Positions 9,016 to 18,800 of a stretch of DNA of 64,000 nucleotides are shown piece by piece. Under the pieces are notes generated by a model. It was given only the letters and a program-made list of their open reading frames with translations, made no database searches and was not told where the DNA came from. Location of the stretch: positions 780,161-844,160 of the forward strand of contig NZ_RAPZ01000010.1 in the NCBI RefSeq assembly GCF_003610375.1, given 5' to 3'. Both the position numbers and the translations under genes were made by a program. How positions within the stretch are numbered: the stretch's first letter is position 1; every line of letters begins with the position of its first letter. This DNA is from Sphingomonas sp. PP-CC-1A-547 (GTDB taxonomy: Bacteria > Pseudomonadota > Alphaproteobacteria > Sphingomonadales > Sphingomonadaceae).

Positions 9016-9995
9016 TGGGGCATCTCGACATGCCCGCCAAAGCCATAGCGCATCGCCGACAACAGCTTGTCGCCGAACGTGTGGTCCACACGGCTGCGAT
9101 AGCGCGCATACAGCGCCGCGCTCAGCACGTTGGCGGGCACCTTCTCCTCCATCGCCGCGTCGATCGTCCACTGGCCCTCGCCCGAGTCCGCGACGCTGCC
9201 GCTGAAGCCTTCGAGCGTGCCGTCCTTCGCCAGCGCGATCGCCGACAGGTCGAGCAGCCACGACGAGATCACGCTGCCGCGACGCCAGACTTCGGCGACG
9301 TCGGTCAGGTTGATGTCGAAGCGTTCCTCCTCGACGACATGCTCGCCCGACTTCCCCTTGAGGATGTCGAAGCCCTCGGCATAGGCCTGCATCAGGCCGT
9401 ATTCGATGCCGTTATGGACCATCTTGACGAAGTGCCCGGCGCCCGAGGGGCCTGCGTGGATATAGCCCTTCTCGGCGCGCGGATCGGCCTGGCCCTCGAT
9501 GCGGCCCGGGGTGCGGACGATCGTTCCCATGCCCGGCGCCAGCGTCTCGAAGATCGGATCGAGCAGGTCGACCGTCTCCTTGTCGCCGCCGATCATCATG
9601 CAATAGCCGCGCTCGAGACCCCACACGCCGCCCGACGTGCCGACGTCGACATAGTGGATGCCCTTCTCGGCCAGTTCCTTCGCGCGGCGGACGTCGTCCT
9701 TGTAGAAGCTGTTGCCGCCGTCGATGATGATATCGCCCGAATTCGACTTCGCGGCGATCGCCTGGACGGTGCTCTCGGTCGGCTCGCCGGCGGGGACCAT
9801 GACCCACCAGATCGCCGGCGTGTCGAGCTTCGCATGCATGTCGTCGAGCGAGTCCGCACCGATCGCACCATCGGCGGCGAGCTTCTTCACGGCTTCGGCA
9901 TCGCGGTCGAACGCGACGACTTCGTGGCCGTTCTTCATCAACCGGCGCGCGATATTGCCGCCCATCCGGCCGAGGCCGATCAGTCCGATCTTCAT
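9012..9995 (-). CDS. gnd: 6-phosphogluconate dehydrogenase, decarboxylating (short form)
   Basis: Converts 6-phosphogluconate to ribulose-5-phosphate. 327 residues, matching the short GntZ/YqeC-type enzymes rather than the about 470-residue E. coli form. The N-terminal Rossmann motif is [17 protein letters not shown] with an acidic residue after the second strand (VVAFDRD), which favours NAD over NADP. Substrate and catalytic stretches: [44 protein letters not shown]. It belongs to the minus-strand pentose-phosphate block, but a family B repeat (10012-10115) separates it from tal, so it may have its own promoter or a processed junction. Confidence 0.93.
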   Translation of the reverse strand: MKIGLIGLGRMGGNIARRLMKNGHEVVAFDRDAEAVKKLAADGAIGADSLDDMHAKLDTPAIWWVMVPAGEPTESTVQAIAAKSNSGDIIIDGGNSFYKDDVRRAKELAEKGIHYVDVGTSGGVWGLERGYCMMIGGDKETVDLLDPIFETLAPGMGTIVRTPGRIEGQADPRAEKGYIHAGPSGAGHFVKMVHNGIEYGLMQAYAEGFDILKGKSGEHVVEEERFDINLTDVAEVWRRGSVISSWLLDLSAIALAKDGTLEGFSGSVADSGEGQWTIDAAMEEKVPANVLSAALYARYRSRVDHTFGDKLLSAMRYGFGGHVEMPQ

Positions 9996-10011
9996 GTAAA
10001 AAATCCTTGTC

Positions 10012-10115
10012 TTCTCCCTCTCCCCTCCGGGGAGAGGGTCGGGGTGAGGGGCAGTTCCAGGCGGGGGCGCATGTGGCAGCCCCTCACCCCAGCCCTCTCC
10101 CCGAAGGGGAGAGGG
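10012..10115. repeat. Palindromic element, family B, copy 2
   Basis: Arms TCTCCCTCTCCCCTCCGGGG onward (10012-10051) and GCCCCTCACCCCAGCCCTCTC onward (10079-10115), with the same architecture as 6689-6791. It fills the whole gap between tal and gnd and could act as a partial terminator or RNA-stability hairpin within the operon. Confidence 0.85.
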
Positions 10116-10124
10116 AGCATTTTG

Positions 10125-11249
10125 CTACGCCGTTGCGGGCTGCTTCTTGGCGATCGCGCCAAGCAGGTCGTCGAACGCCTTCACGAACGAGGCGACGCCC
10201 TCTTCGACCAGCTTGCCGGTCACGCCATTGAGGTCGAGACCCAGCCGCTCGGCTTCGGCGAGCGTGTGCTTCGCGCCCTCGACGTCCTGCGTGATCGTCT
10301 CCGCCGCGGTGCCATGGTCGCGGAATGCGTCCATCGTCTTCGGCGGCATGGTATTGACCGTATCCTTGCCGATCAGCGTGTCGATGTAGAGCGTGTCGGG
10401 ATAGCTCGGGTCCTTCACGCCGGTCGATGCCCACAGCAGACGCTGCGGCTGCGCGCCCTTGGCGGCCAGCGCCCGCCAGCGATCCGACTTCAGGAAGTCG
10501 AGATACCATTGATACGCCATCTTCGCGTTGGCGATCGCGACCTTGCCGCGAACCGCCTTCAGCGCGTCGGCCTCGGCATCGCCCTTTTCCAGTCGCGCAT
10601 CGATCTCCTTGTCGATCGACGAATCGATCCGGCTCACGAAGAAGCTCGCGACGCTGGCGATCTTGTCGATCGGCTGCCCCTGCTTGACGCGCTCTTCCAG
10701 ACCAGCCGCATACGCCTCCGCAACGCGGATATACGCGTCGAGCGCGAACAGCAGCGTGACGTTGACGTTGATCCCGCTCGCGATCGTCGACGAGATCGCC
10801 GGACCGCCCGCGAGCGTCCCCGGGATCTTGATCATCAGGTTCGGCCGGTCAACCATCCCCCACAGCTTCTTCGCCTCGGCGATCGTCGCGTCGGTATCGT
10901 CCGAAATATACGGCGACACCTCAAGGCTGACATAGCCGTCCTTCGCGTCGAGCTTGTCATAGACGGGCTTCAACGTCTCCGCCGCCGCCTTGATGTCCTG
11001 GATCGCGAGATGCTCGTAGCGATCGATCGTCGCCGCGCCGGCATGCTGCTTGTCGTATTCGGCCAGCGTCGAGTCATAGGCATCGCCGTGACCCATCGCC
11101 TTTTCGAAGATCGACGGGTTCGACGTGACGCCGGTCAGGCCGTCCTCGTCGACCAGCTTCTGGAGACCACCGGCCTCCAGGAACTTCCGGTCGACGAAAT
11201 CGAGCCATACCGCCTGGCCGAAGCCTTCGAGATCGTTGAGCGCACCCAT
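10125..11249 (-). CDS. tal: Transaldolase
   Basis: 374 residues. It transfers a dihydroxyacetone unit in the non-oxidative pentose-phosphate pathway. Family stretches: GVTSNPSIFEKAM near the N-terminus, SLEVSPYISDDTDATI, the Schiff-base lysine region NLMIKIPGT, NVNVTLLFAL, and RLLWASTGVKDP. This is the longer TalB2-like subgroup seen in many alphaproteobacteria and actinobacteria. The ATG at 11249 overlaps the stop of tkt (ATGA), so the two are translationally coupled; the longer upstream frame is antisense-like sequence within tkt. Confidence 0.94.
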   Translation of the reverse strand: MGALNDLEGFGQAVWLDFVDRKFLEAGGLQKLVDEDGLTGVTSNPSIFEKAMGHGDAYDSTLAEYDKQHAGAATIDRYEHLAIQDIKAAAETLKPVYDKLDAKDGYVSLEVSPYISDDTDATIAEAKKLWGMVDRPNLMIKIPGTLAGGPAISSTIASGINVNVTLLFALDAYIRVAEAYAAGLEERVKQGQPIDKIASVASFFVSRIDSSIDKEIDARLEKGDAEADALKAVRGKVAIANAKMAYQWYLDFLKSDRWRALAAKGAQPQRLLWASTGVKDPSYPDTLYIDTLIGKDTVNTMPPKTMDAFRDHGTAAETITQDVEGAKHTLAEAERLGLDLNGVTGKLVEEGVASFVKAFDDLLGAIAKKQPATA

Positions 11250-13351
11250 CACTTGGTCTCCATCACTTGGCGGGCGACCTTGACGACATTGTCGACGGTG
11301 AACCCGAACTTGTCCTGCAGCTTGGCGAGCGGTGCCGAAGCCCCGAAGGTCGACATCGTCACGGTCGCGCCGTCGAGCCCGACATAGCGGTCCCAACCGA
11401 TCGACCCGGCCATCTCGACCGCCACGCGCGCCCGCACTTCGCGCGGCAACACGCTTTCCTTGTACGCGGCGTCCTGCAGTTCGTAGCGATACCAGCTCGG
11501 CATCGACACGACCCGGCTCTTGACGCCGTCCGCGAGCAGCTTCTCATGCGCCTCGACGACCAGCGACACTTCGCTGCCGGTCGCGATCAGGATCACGTCG
11601 GGCGTGCCCCCATCTCCATTGGCGCTATCCGCGAGGACATAGCCGCCCTTCTCGAGCCCATCGGCGCTTGCGTACTTGGTCCGGTCGAGCGTCGGCAGAG
11701 CCTGGCGCGACATGATCAGCGCGGCGGGCGTGCTGGCATCCTTCAGGACCGCCTTCCATGCGGCGACGACTTCGTTCGCATCGCTCGGACGGATCGTGTC
11801 AAGGCCGGGGATCGCGCGCAGCGTGGCGAGATGCTCGATCGGCTGGTGCGTCGGGCCGTCCTCGCCGACACCGATCGAGTCGTGCGTGAAGACCCAGATC
11901 GCGCCGACCTGCATGATCGCCGACAGGCGCACCGGCGCGCGCATGTAATCCGCGAATACCAGGAAGGTGGAGCCGTAGGAGCGCAAATGCGACAGCGCCA
12001 TGCCGTTGACGATCGCGCCCATGCCGTGTTCGCGGATGCCGAAATGGAAGTTCCGGCCGGCGTAATTCTCCGCCTCGAACGAGGGCTGACCCTTGATGTC
12101 GGTCTTGGTCGACGGCGCGAGATCGGCCGAACCACCGATCAGCCACGGCACCTTGGCCGCGATCGCGTTGAGCACCTTGCCACCGGAGTCACGGCTGGCG
12201 ACGCCCTTGGCATCCGCCTCGAAGGTCGGGATATCGGCATCCCAGCCCTCGGGCAGCTCGTCCTTGAGCAACAGATCGAGCTCTGCGGACAGCTCGGGAT
12301 AGGCGCCTCGATACTTGTCGGTCAGCGCGACCCACTCGTCACGCAGCTTGGCGCCACGCTCGGCGATCGCCCCGTTGAAATGCTCGATCACGCCGTCGGG
12401 CACGTAAAACGACTTGTCCTCGGGCCAGCCATACGCCTGCTTGGTGAGACGGATATTCTCTTCGCCGAGCGGCTCGCCGTGGGCCTTCTCACTGCCCGCC
12501 TTGGGGCTGCCGTAGCCGATCACCGAATGCACGACGATGAAGGTCGGCTTGTCGTTGGTCGCCTTGAACGTCTCGATCGCGCGGCTGAGCGCGGCGGTGT
12601 CGTTCGCGTCGTCGATATGGATGACGTTCCAGCCATAGGCGTCGAAGCGCAGGCCGACATCCTCGTCGAACGCGAGATCGGTCGCGCCCTCGATCGAAAT
12701 GTGGTTGCTGTCGTAGATCCAGCACAGGTTGCTGAGCTTGAGGTGACCGGCGAGGCTCGCAGCCTCGGCCGAAACGCCCTCCATCATGTCGCCGTCGCCA
12801 CAGATCGTGTAGACGTCATGGTCGAACAGCGTGAAGCCGTCCTTGTTGTAGCGCGCCGCGAGCCAGCGCTCGGCGATCACCATGCCGACCGAATTGCCGC
12901 AGCCCTGACCGAGCGGACCCGTCGTGGTCTCGACACCGGTGGTGTGGCGATATTCGGGGTGGCCGGGGGTTTTCGACGACAGTTGGCGGAACTGCTCGAT
13001 GTCGGCGAGGCTGACGGCCTCCTTGCCGGTCTTGTTGCCGTCCGCGTCGATCTCCTCGATCTTGGCGAGGTGAATCAGCGAATAGAGCAGCATCGACGCA
13101 TGGCCGACCGACAGCACGAAACGGTCGCGATTGGGCCAGTCGGCGTGCTTGGGATCATAGCGCAGGAACTTCGACCAGAGCGTGTAGCCGACCGGCGCGA
13201 GCGCCATGGGGGTGCCGGGATGGCCCGAATTGGCCTTCTGCACCGCGTCCATCGACAGCGTGCGGATGGTATCGATCGCCAGACGCTCGGGGGAGCCATC
13301 CTCGTGCAGCTTGGGGTCCGCCTTGGTGGGGGCGGTTGCGGTATCGGTCAT
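11249..13351 (-). CDS. tkt: Transketolase
   Basis: 700 residues, full length. Thiamine-diphosphate enzyme moving two-carbon ketol units. Visible: LSMDAVQKANSGHPGTPMALAP at the N-terminus, the ThDP-binding CGDGDMMEGVSAEAASLAGH to DSNHISIEG, the His/Glu region GIREHGMGAIVNGMAL, FTHDSIGVGEDGPTHQPIEHLA, and the C-terminal ATGSEVSL domain. Start ATG 13351 is preceded by GAGG. It sits between rpiA (69 bases upstream) and tal (overlapping). Confidence 0.96.
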   Translation of the reverse strand: MTDTATAPTKADPKLHEDGSPERLAIDTIRTLSMDAVQKANSGHPGTPMALAPVGYTLWSKFLRYDPKHADWPNRDRFVLSVGHASMLLYSLIHLAKIEEIDADGNKTGKEAVSLADIEQFRQLSSKTPGHPEYRHTTGVETTTGPLGQGCGNSVGMVIAERWLAARYNKDGFTLFDHDVYTICGDGDMMEGVSAEAASLAGHLKLSNLCWIYDSNHISIEGATDLAFDEDVGLRFDAYGWNVIHIDDANDTAALSRAIETFKATNDKPTFIVVHSVIGYGSPKAGSEKAHGEPLGEENIRLTKQAYGWPEDKSFYVPDGVIEHFNGAIAERGAKLRDEWVALTDKYRGAYPELSAELDLLLKDELPEGWDADIPTFEADAKGVASRDSGGKVLNAIAAKVPWLIGGSADLAPSTKTDIKGQPSFEAENYAGRNFHFGIREHGMGAIVNGMALSHLRSYGSTFLVFADYMRAPVRLSAIMQVGAIWVFTHDSIGVGEDGPTHQPIEHLATLRAIPGLDTIRPSDANEVVAAWKAVLKDASTPAALIMSRQALPTLDRTKYASADGLEKGGYVLADSANGDGGTPDVILIATGSEVSLVVEAHEKLLADGVKSRVVSMPSWYRYELQDAAYKESVLPREVRARVAVEMAGSIGWDRYVGLDGATVTMSTFGASAPLAKLQDKFGFTVDNVVKVARQVMETK

Positions 13352-13420
13352 GGAAGAAGCCTCGCTCTAGACGGTGACCGAACGCCGCGCATCCGATCTG
13401 GTTGCCAACATAGGATGCCT

Positions 13421-14101
13421 TTAGTCGGATGCACCCATTCGTTCCAGTCGCGTAACGACGCCGTTCGTTGCAATATACGCGGCATCGACCTCGTCGAGGA
13501 ACAGGCCGTGGCCGAGAATGCCGGGGATCGCGGCGAGCGTGACGGCGGTTGCACGGGGGTCGTCGAGGGTGGCGAAGTGGCAGTCGATGACGAGATTGCC
13601 TTGGTCCGTCCGGTAGTTGTCGCGGATCTTTGGGGCGGCGCTCATGTCGGTGAGGATGCGCATGACGTAGGCGCTGGCGAAGGGGAGTACCTCGACCGGC
13701 AGCTTGGCGGCGCCGATTCGGTCGACGCGCTTGGAGCCGTCGGCGATCACGACCATCCGTGCCGAGCTTGCGGCGACGATCTTCTCGCGCAACATCGCCC
13801 CGCCTGCGCCCTTAATGGCGAAACACTGCGAGTCGATCTCGTCCGCGCCGTCTATGGTTAGGTCGACGTGGGCGATGGTGGCGAAGTCGAGGATCTCGAT
13901 GCCGAGTTCGCAGGCGAGTTTGCCGGAGGCTTCGGAGGTGACGACGGCGTGGATTTGCAAGCCTTGGGCCACGCGATCGCCGAGCGCTCTGATCGCGAAC
14001 GCTGCGGTTGATCCGGTGCCGAGTCCGACAAGCATCCCTTCCCGCACCTCGGCCACAGCCGCAATGGCAGCCGCATTCTTGTCATCATCGATCGACGCCA
14101 T
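13421..14101 (-). CDS. rpiA: Ribose-5-phosphate isomerase A
   Basis: 226 residues, the normal RpiA size. It interconverts ribose-5-P and ribulose-5-P. Signature blocks: VGLGTGSTAAFAIRALG (phosphate loop), VDLTIDGADEIDS (catalytic Asp), KGAGGAMLREKIVA, and DGSKRVDRIG. Start ATG at 14101; the frame remains open upstream to 14470 but runs through palindromic repeats and has no homology. Being first in the minus-strand block, it probably carries the promoter for the pentose-phosphate genes. Confidence 0.95.
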   Translation of the reverse strand: MASIDDDKNAAAIAAVAEVREGMLVGLGTGSTAAFAIRALGDRVAQGLQIHAVVTSEASGKLACELGIEILDFATIAHVDLTIDGADEIDSQCFAIKGAGGAMLREKIVAASSARMVVIADGSKRVDRIGAAKLPVEVLPFASAYVMRILTDMSAAPKIRDNYRTDQGNLVIDCHFATLDDPRATAVTLAAIPGILGHGLFLDEVDAAYIATNGVVTRLERMGASD

Positions 14102-14192
14102 CAGCCCACCCCATCCGTCATGCCGGGCTCGTTCCGGCAACCACTGCTCAACGCCCTCGCGACAATTTGGTTTGAAGGACTCCCACACAAAG

Positions 14193-14300
14193 CACCACCC
14201 CGGCGGAGGCCGGGGCCCAGTTGGAAAGGTCGCAGTAACGACGGACCGCGCTCCGTTAGCAGTGTCCCCCAACTGGGCCCCGGCCTCCGCCGGGGTGGTG
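14193..14300. repeat. Palindromic element, family A, copy 2
   Basis: Arms CACCACCCCGGCGGAGGCC onward (14193-14225) and CCCCAACTGGGCCCCGGCC onward (14267-14300). Spacer begins AAAGGTCGCAGTAACGACGG, shared with copy 4. It sits in the divergent gap between rpiA and the efflux operon. Confidence 0.88.
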
Positions 14301-14380
14301 CGGTGGCTCAGGGGCGGCGCGGCGGTTCTCGAGTGCGGTGGCTGCTGGAGGTGCGTGTGGATAGGGGCGCCCGCCCGCCC

Positions 14381-14436
14381 CTTGTTCTCCCGCGAAGGCG
14401 GGAGCCCAGTCTGGGTCCCCGCCTTCGCGGGGAAAC
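14381..14436. repeat. Palindromic element, family C, copy 2
   Basis: CTTGTTCTCCCGCGAAGGCG through CCGCCTTCGCGGGGAAACA; it is the reverse complement of the 6388-6440 copy. The rest of the 14102-14598 gap must carry the rpiA and efflux promoters; no confident -35/-10 pair was recognised. Confidence 0.85.
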
Positions 14437-14598
14437 AATCTTCTTGGTTTGACTCGCGCCTCACCCCCAAACAATCAAACAGGTTACTCTTTCTTCCCTA
14501 TTTCTCACCCGCGCTTTTCAACTGACATACTTCTGGTACATCCTCGTGGTTTAGGTCGACCAACAGCTGCCACCACCGATCGCGAGCGGATACCAAAC

Positions 14599-15825
14599 TT
14601 GATAGCCACACGATTTTCTGCGCGGCAGTGCGCCATCCTGCTGGTGCCCGCACTGGTGCTCGCGGCCTGCTCCGGCGGTGGCGACAAGGCTCAAGGCAAG
14701 GCCGGCCGCGGTGGCCAACCGGGCCAAGGCACGCCAACCGTCGGCTATGTCGTCGTCCAGCCGACCAGCGTCGCGATGACCACCGAACTCAGCGGTCGCA
14801 CCACCGCGTTCGAAAGCTCGGACGTCCGTCCCCAGGTCACCGGCATCATCCGCCGCCGCTTCTTTACCGAGGGTACGCTCGTCAAGAAGGGCCAGCCGCT
14901 CTACGAGATTGACCCGCGCCTCTATCGCGCCGCCGCCAACGAGGCGCAGGCCAACCTCCAGAGCGCGCGCGCCAACCAGCAGGCGCAGACCATCCTCGCA
15001 CAGCGCTACAAGCCGCTCGCGGAGATGGAGGCGATCAGCAAGCAGGACTATACCAACGCGGTCGCCACCTCGCGTCAGGCCACTGCCTCGGTCGCGCAGA
15101 CCCGCGCGGCGCTCGAAACCGCGCAGATCAACCTCAAGTTTACGACCGTCCCCGCGCCGATCACCGGGCGCATCGGCCGGTCGCTGTTCACCGTCGGCGC
15201 GCTCGTCTCGGCGACGCAGGCCGATCCGCTCGCGCAGATCCAGCGACTCGATCCGATGTTCGTCGACATCCAGCAGTCGTCCGGCGACCTGCTCGCGCTG
15301 CGTCGCTCGCTCGGCCAGAACGGTATCGTCGCGACCCGCGCCGAAGTCCGCCTGACGCTCGAGGACGGCAGCGAATACGGCGCCACCGGCAGCGTCGAGT
15401 TCGCCGAGGCGCTGGTCAACACCGAGACCGGCACCGTGACGCTGCGCGCGCGCTTCCCCAATCCGCAGGGGCTGTTGTTGCCCGGCATGTTCGTCCAGGC
15501 GAAGTTCGCGCAGGCGATTAACCAGCGCGCGTTCCTCGTGCCGCAGGCGGGCGTGTCGCGCGATGCGAAGGGCAATGCGACGGTCTATGTCGTCGGTGCG
15601 AACAACAAGGCGGTCCAGAAGAAGATCAAAGCGGATCGCACCCAGGGCGCGTTCTGGGTGGTCACCAGCGGGCTCAACCCCGGCGACAAGATCATCACGC
15701 AGGGCCTGTCGAAGATCGCCCCCAACCAGGGCGTGAAGCCGGTGCCGGAAAACACCGCGCAGAAGATCGAAGCGCCCAAGGGTGACTCCTCCGGTGGCGA
15801 CTCCAGCCAGAAAAAGGCCGGCTAA
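14599..15825 (+). CDS. RND efflux periplasmic adaptor (MexA/AcrA-type lipoprotein)
   Basis: Membrane-fusion protein linking the inner-membrane pump to the outer-membrane channel. The N-terminus is a lipoprotein signal ending in the lipobox LVLAAC, so it should be lipid-anchored. Then come a lipoyl/barrel-sandwich segment (DVRPQVTGIIRRRFFTEGTLVKKGQPLYEID), a helical hairpin rich in AQANLQSARANQQAQ, a second lipoyl half (APITGRIGRSLFTVGALVS), and a beta-barrel and membrane-proximal domain. The frame is open from 14449; I favour TTG 14599 because it gives a short lipoprotein signal after GAGCGGA, but the start is not certain. The pump gene begins 6 bases after the stop. Confidence 0.9.
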   Translation: MIATRFSARQCAILLVPALVLAACSGGGDKAQGKAGRGGQPGQGTPTVGYVVVQPTSVAMTTELSGRTTAFESSDVRPQVTGIIRRRFFTEGTLVKKGQPLYEIDPRLYRAAANEAQANLQSARANQQAQTILAQRYKPLAEMEAISKQDYTNAVATSRQATASVAQTRAALETAQINLKFTTVPAPITGRIGRSLFTVGALVSATQADPLAQIQRLDPMFVDIQQSSGDLLALRRSLGQNGIVATRAEVRLTLEDGSEYGATGSVEFAEALVNTETGTVTLRARFPNPQGLLLPGMFVQAKFAQAINQRAFLVPQAGVSRDAKGNATVYVVGANNKAVQKKIKADRTQGAFWVVTSGLNPGDKIITQGLSKIAPNQGVKPVPENTAQKIEAPKGDSSGGDSSQKKAG

Positions 15826-15831
15826 GCCCTT

Positions 15832-18800
15832 ATGTTGTCCCGTGTCTTCATCGATCGCCCGATCTTCGCCTGGGTGCTCGCGATCATCGTGATGCTTGGC
15901 GGCATCGGCGCGATCATGAGCTTGCCGATCGCGCAATATCCCGACGTCGCACCGCCGCAGGTGACCGTCCGCGCGTCCTTCCCAGGCGCCAACGCGCAGA
16001 CGATCCAGAACAGCGTGACGCAGGTCGTCGAGCAGTCGCTGACCGGCATCGACGGGCTGATCTATTTCAGCTCGTCGTCGTCGTCGCGCGGCTCGGTGAA
16101 TATCACGGTGACGTTCGAGAAGGGCACCGATCCCGACATCGCGCAGGTCCAGGTCCAGAACCAGGTCCAGCAGACGCTGTCCCGCCTGCCGCAACAGGTC
16201 CAGCAGCAGGGCCTCGTCGTCCGCAAATCGAACCCGGACAATTTGCTGATCGTCGGCGTCTATGACGAGACCGACAAGCTGACCAACCAGGACGTCTCGG
16301 ACTATCTCGTCTCGAACCTGCAGGACCCGCTCGGCCGTATTCCGGGGATCGGCGACAGCAACGTTTTCGGCGCGCAGTACGCGATGCGGATCTGGCTGAA
16401 CCCCAACAAGCTCGCCAGCTACCAGCTCATCCCGAGCGACGTGACGACCGCGATCCAGGCGCAGAACACCGAAGTCGCCGCCGGCGAACTCGGCGGGCAG
16501 CCCCAGCCCGACACGCAGATGCTGAACGCGACCGTCACCGCACAGTCGCGCCTCCAGACGCCCGAGCAGTTCGCCAACATCATCCTGAAGACCACCAACG
16601 ACAGCGCCGTGGTCAAGCTGCGCGACGTCGCCCGGATCGAGCTGGGCGCGGAGAACTACAACGCGCGCAGCCGCGTCAACGCGCATCCCGGCGCCGGTAT
16701 CGCGGTGCTGCTCGCGCCGGGCGCCGACGCGCTCAAGACCGCCGAACTGGTCAAGGCGTTCGTCGCCAAATCCGCCAAGAGCTTCCCGCCCGGCCTGAAG
16801 TTCGCCTACGCCAACGACACCACCGACTTTATCAAGCTGTCGATCGACGAGGTCGTCAAGACGCTGATCGAGGCCGTCATCCTCGTCGTCATCGTCATGT
16901 TCGTGTTCCTGCAAAGCTGGCGCGCGACGCTGATCCCGACGATCGCGGTCCCGGTCGTGCTGCTCGGGACGTTCGGCGTGTTCTATCTCGCCGGCTTCTC
17001 GATCAACACGTTGACGCTGTTCGGCCTCGTGCTCGCGATCGGCCTGCTGGTCGACGACGCGATCGTCGTGGTCGAGAACGTCGAGCGCCTGATGGAGGAA
17101 AATCCCGAGATGACGCCTCGGGAGGCGACGATCGAGTCGATGAACGAGATCACCGTCGCGCTGGTCGCGATCGCGCTCGTGTTGTCGGCGGTGTTCCTGC
17201 CGATGGCGTTCTTCGGCGGATCGACCGGCGTGATCTATCGCCAGTTCTCGCTGACGATGGTCTCGGCAATGGTGCTGTCGGTGCTGGTCGCGCTGATCCT
17301 CTCCCCCGCCCTCACCGCGACGCTGCTCAAGCAGAAGAAGAAGGACGCCGACGGCAACACCGAGAAGAGCTGGGGCGAACGCAAATTCCCCAAGGTGGCG
17401 CACTTTTTCACGCGCGCGGGCGACAAGTTCAATGACGGGTTCGAGAAGGGCACGCAGAAATACACCAGTGCGGTCCAGTCGGTAATCGACCGCAAGTGGC
17501 TGTTCCTGCTGATCTACGCGGTGATCGTCGCGGTGCTCGCGGTGCTGTTCCTGCGGCTGCCGACGGGCTTCCTGCCGACCGAGGACCAGGGCTCGGGCAT
17601 CGTCCAGTTCCAGCTCCCCGCGGGCGCCACGCAAGGCCGCACCTTCGCGCTGCAGAAGCAGATCGAGCAATATTACTACACCAACGAGAAGGCCAACGTC
17701 GGCACGATGTTCACCGTCAGCGGTGGCGGCGGTGGCGGCGCAAGCGGCCAGAACACGGGCCAGGGCTTCATCGCGTTCGCGCCGTGGGACGATCGCAAGG
17801 GCAAGGAAAACACCGCGGAGGCGATCACCGGTCGCGCCTCGAAGGCGTTTGCCGGCTTCCGTGACGCGCAGGTCTATTCGCTGGTACCGCCGGCCGTCCG
17901 CGGCCTCGGCTCGTCGAACGGCTTCACGATGGAGTTGCAGAACGCCGGTGGCCTCAGCCAGGTCGAGTTCAACGCCGCGCGCGACAAGCTGCTCGCGCTT
18001 GCCCGCGCCGACTCGTCGCTGACCGCGATCCGCCTGACTGAACTGCCCGACGTCGCCACGCTCCGCGTCGATGCCGACCAGCAGAAGCTGTCCACGCTCG
18101 GCCTGACGCAGGCCAACGTGAACTCGACGCTGTCGACCGCTTGGGGTGGCCAGTACGTCAACGACTTCATCGACCGTGGCCGCGTCAAGCGCGTCTATGT
18201 CCAGGGCGACGCGCAGTTCCGCGCGCAGCCGTCCGACCTGAGCCAGTGGTTCGTGCGCGGATCGAACGGCCAGATGGCGCCGTTCTCGTCGTTCGCGAAG
18301 ACGAGCTGGGGCCAGGCGCCGACGACGCTGTCGCGCTTCAACGGCATCGCCTCGTACGAGATCCAGGGGTCGGGCGCGGCCGGCGTCAGCTCGGGCGATG
18401 CGATGAACCGGATTGCCGAGCTTGCGGGGCAGATCCCTGGCACCTCGGTCGCCTGGTCCGGCCTGTCGTATCAGGAACGCCTGTCCTCGGGTCAGGCGCC
18501 GATCCTCTACGGGCTGTCGCTGCTGGTCGTGTTCCTGTGCCTCGCCGCGCTGTACGAGAGTTGGTCGATCCCGATCGCGGTGCTGCTCGTGATCCCGCTC
18601 GGCCTCGTCGGCGCGATCCTCGCGGTGACGCTGCGTGGCCTGATCAACGACGTGTATCTCCAGATCGGCCTGCTGACGACGATGGGCCTGGCCGCCAAGA
18701 ACGCGATCCTGATGATCGAGTTCGCCGAGCAGGAGGAAAAAAAGGGCAAGCGCGTCATCGAGGCGGCCCTGTCCGCAGCAAAGATCCGGTTGCGCCCGAT

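Noticed and set aside
9030..13861. Two long plus-strand frames (9030-11387 and 11267-13861)
   Set aside because: Shadows of gnd, tal, tkt and rpiA; Arg/Asp-rich, no motifs, and the minus-strand genes are unambiguous.
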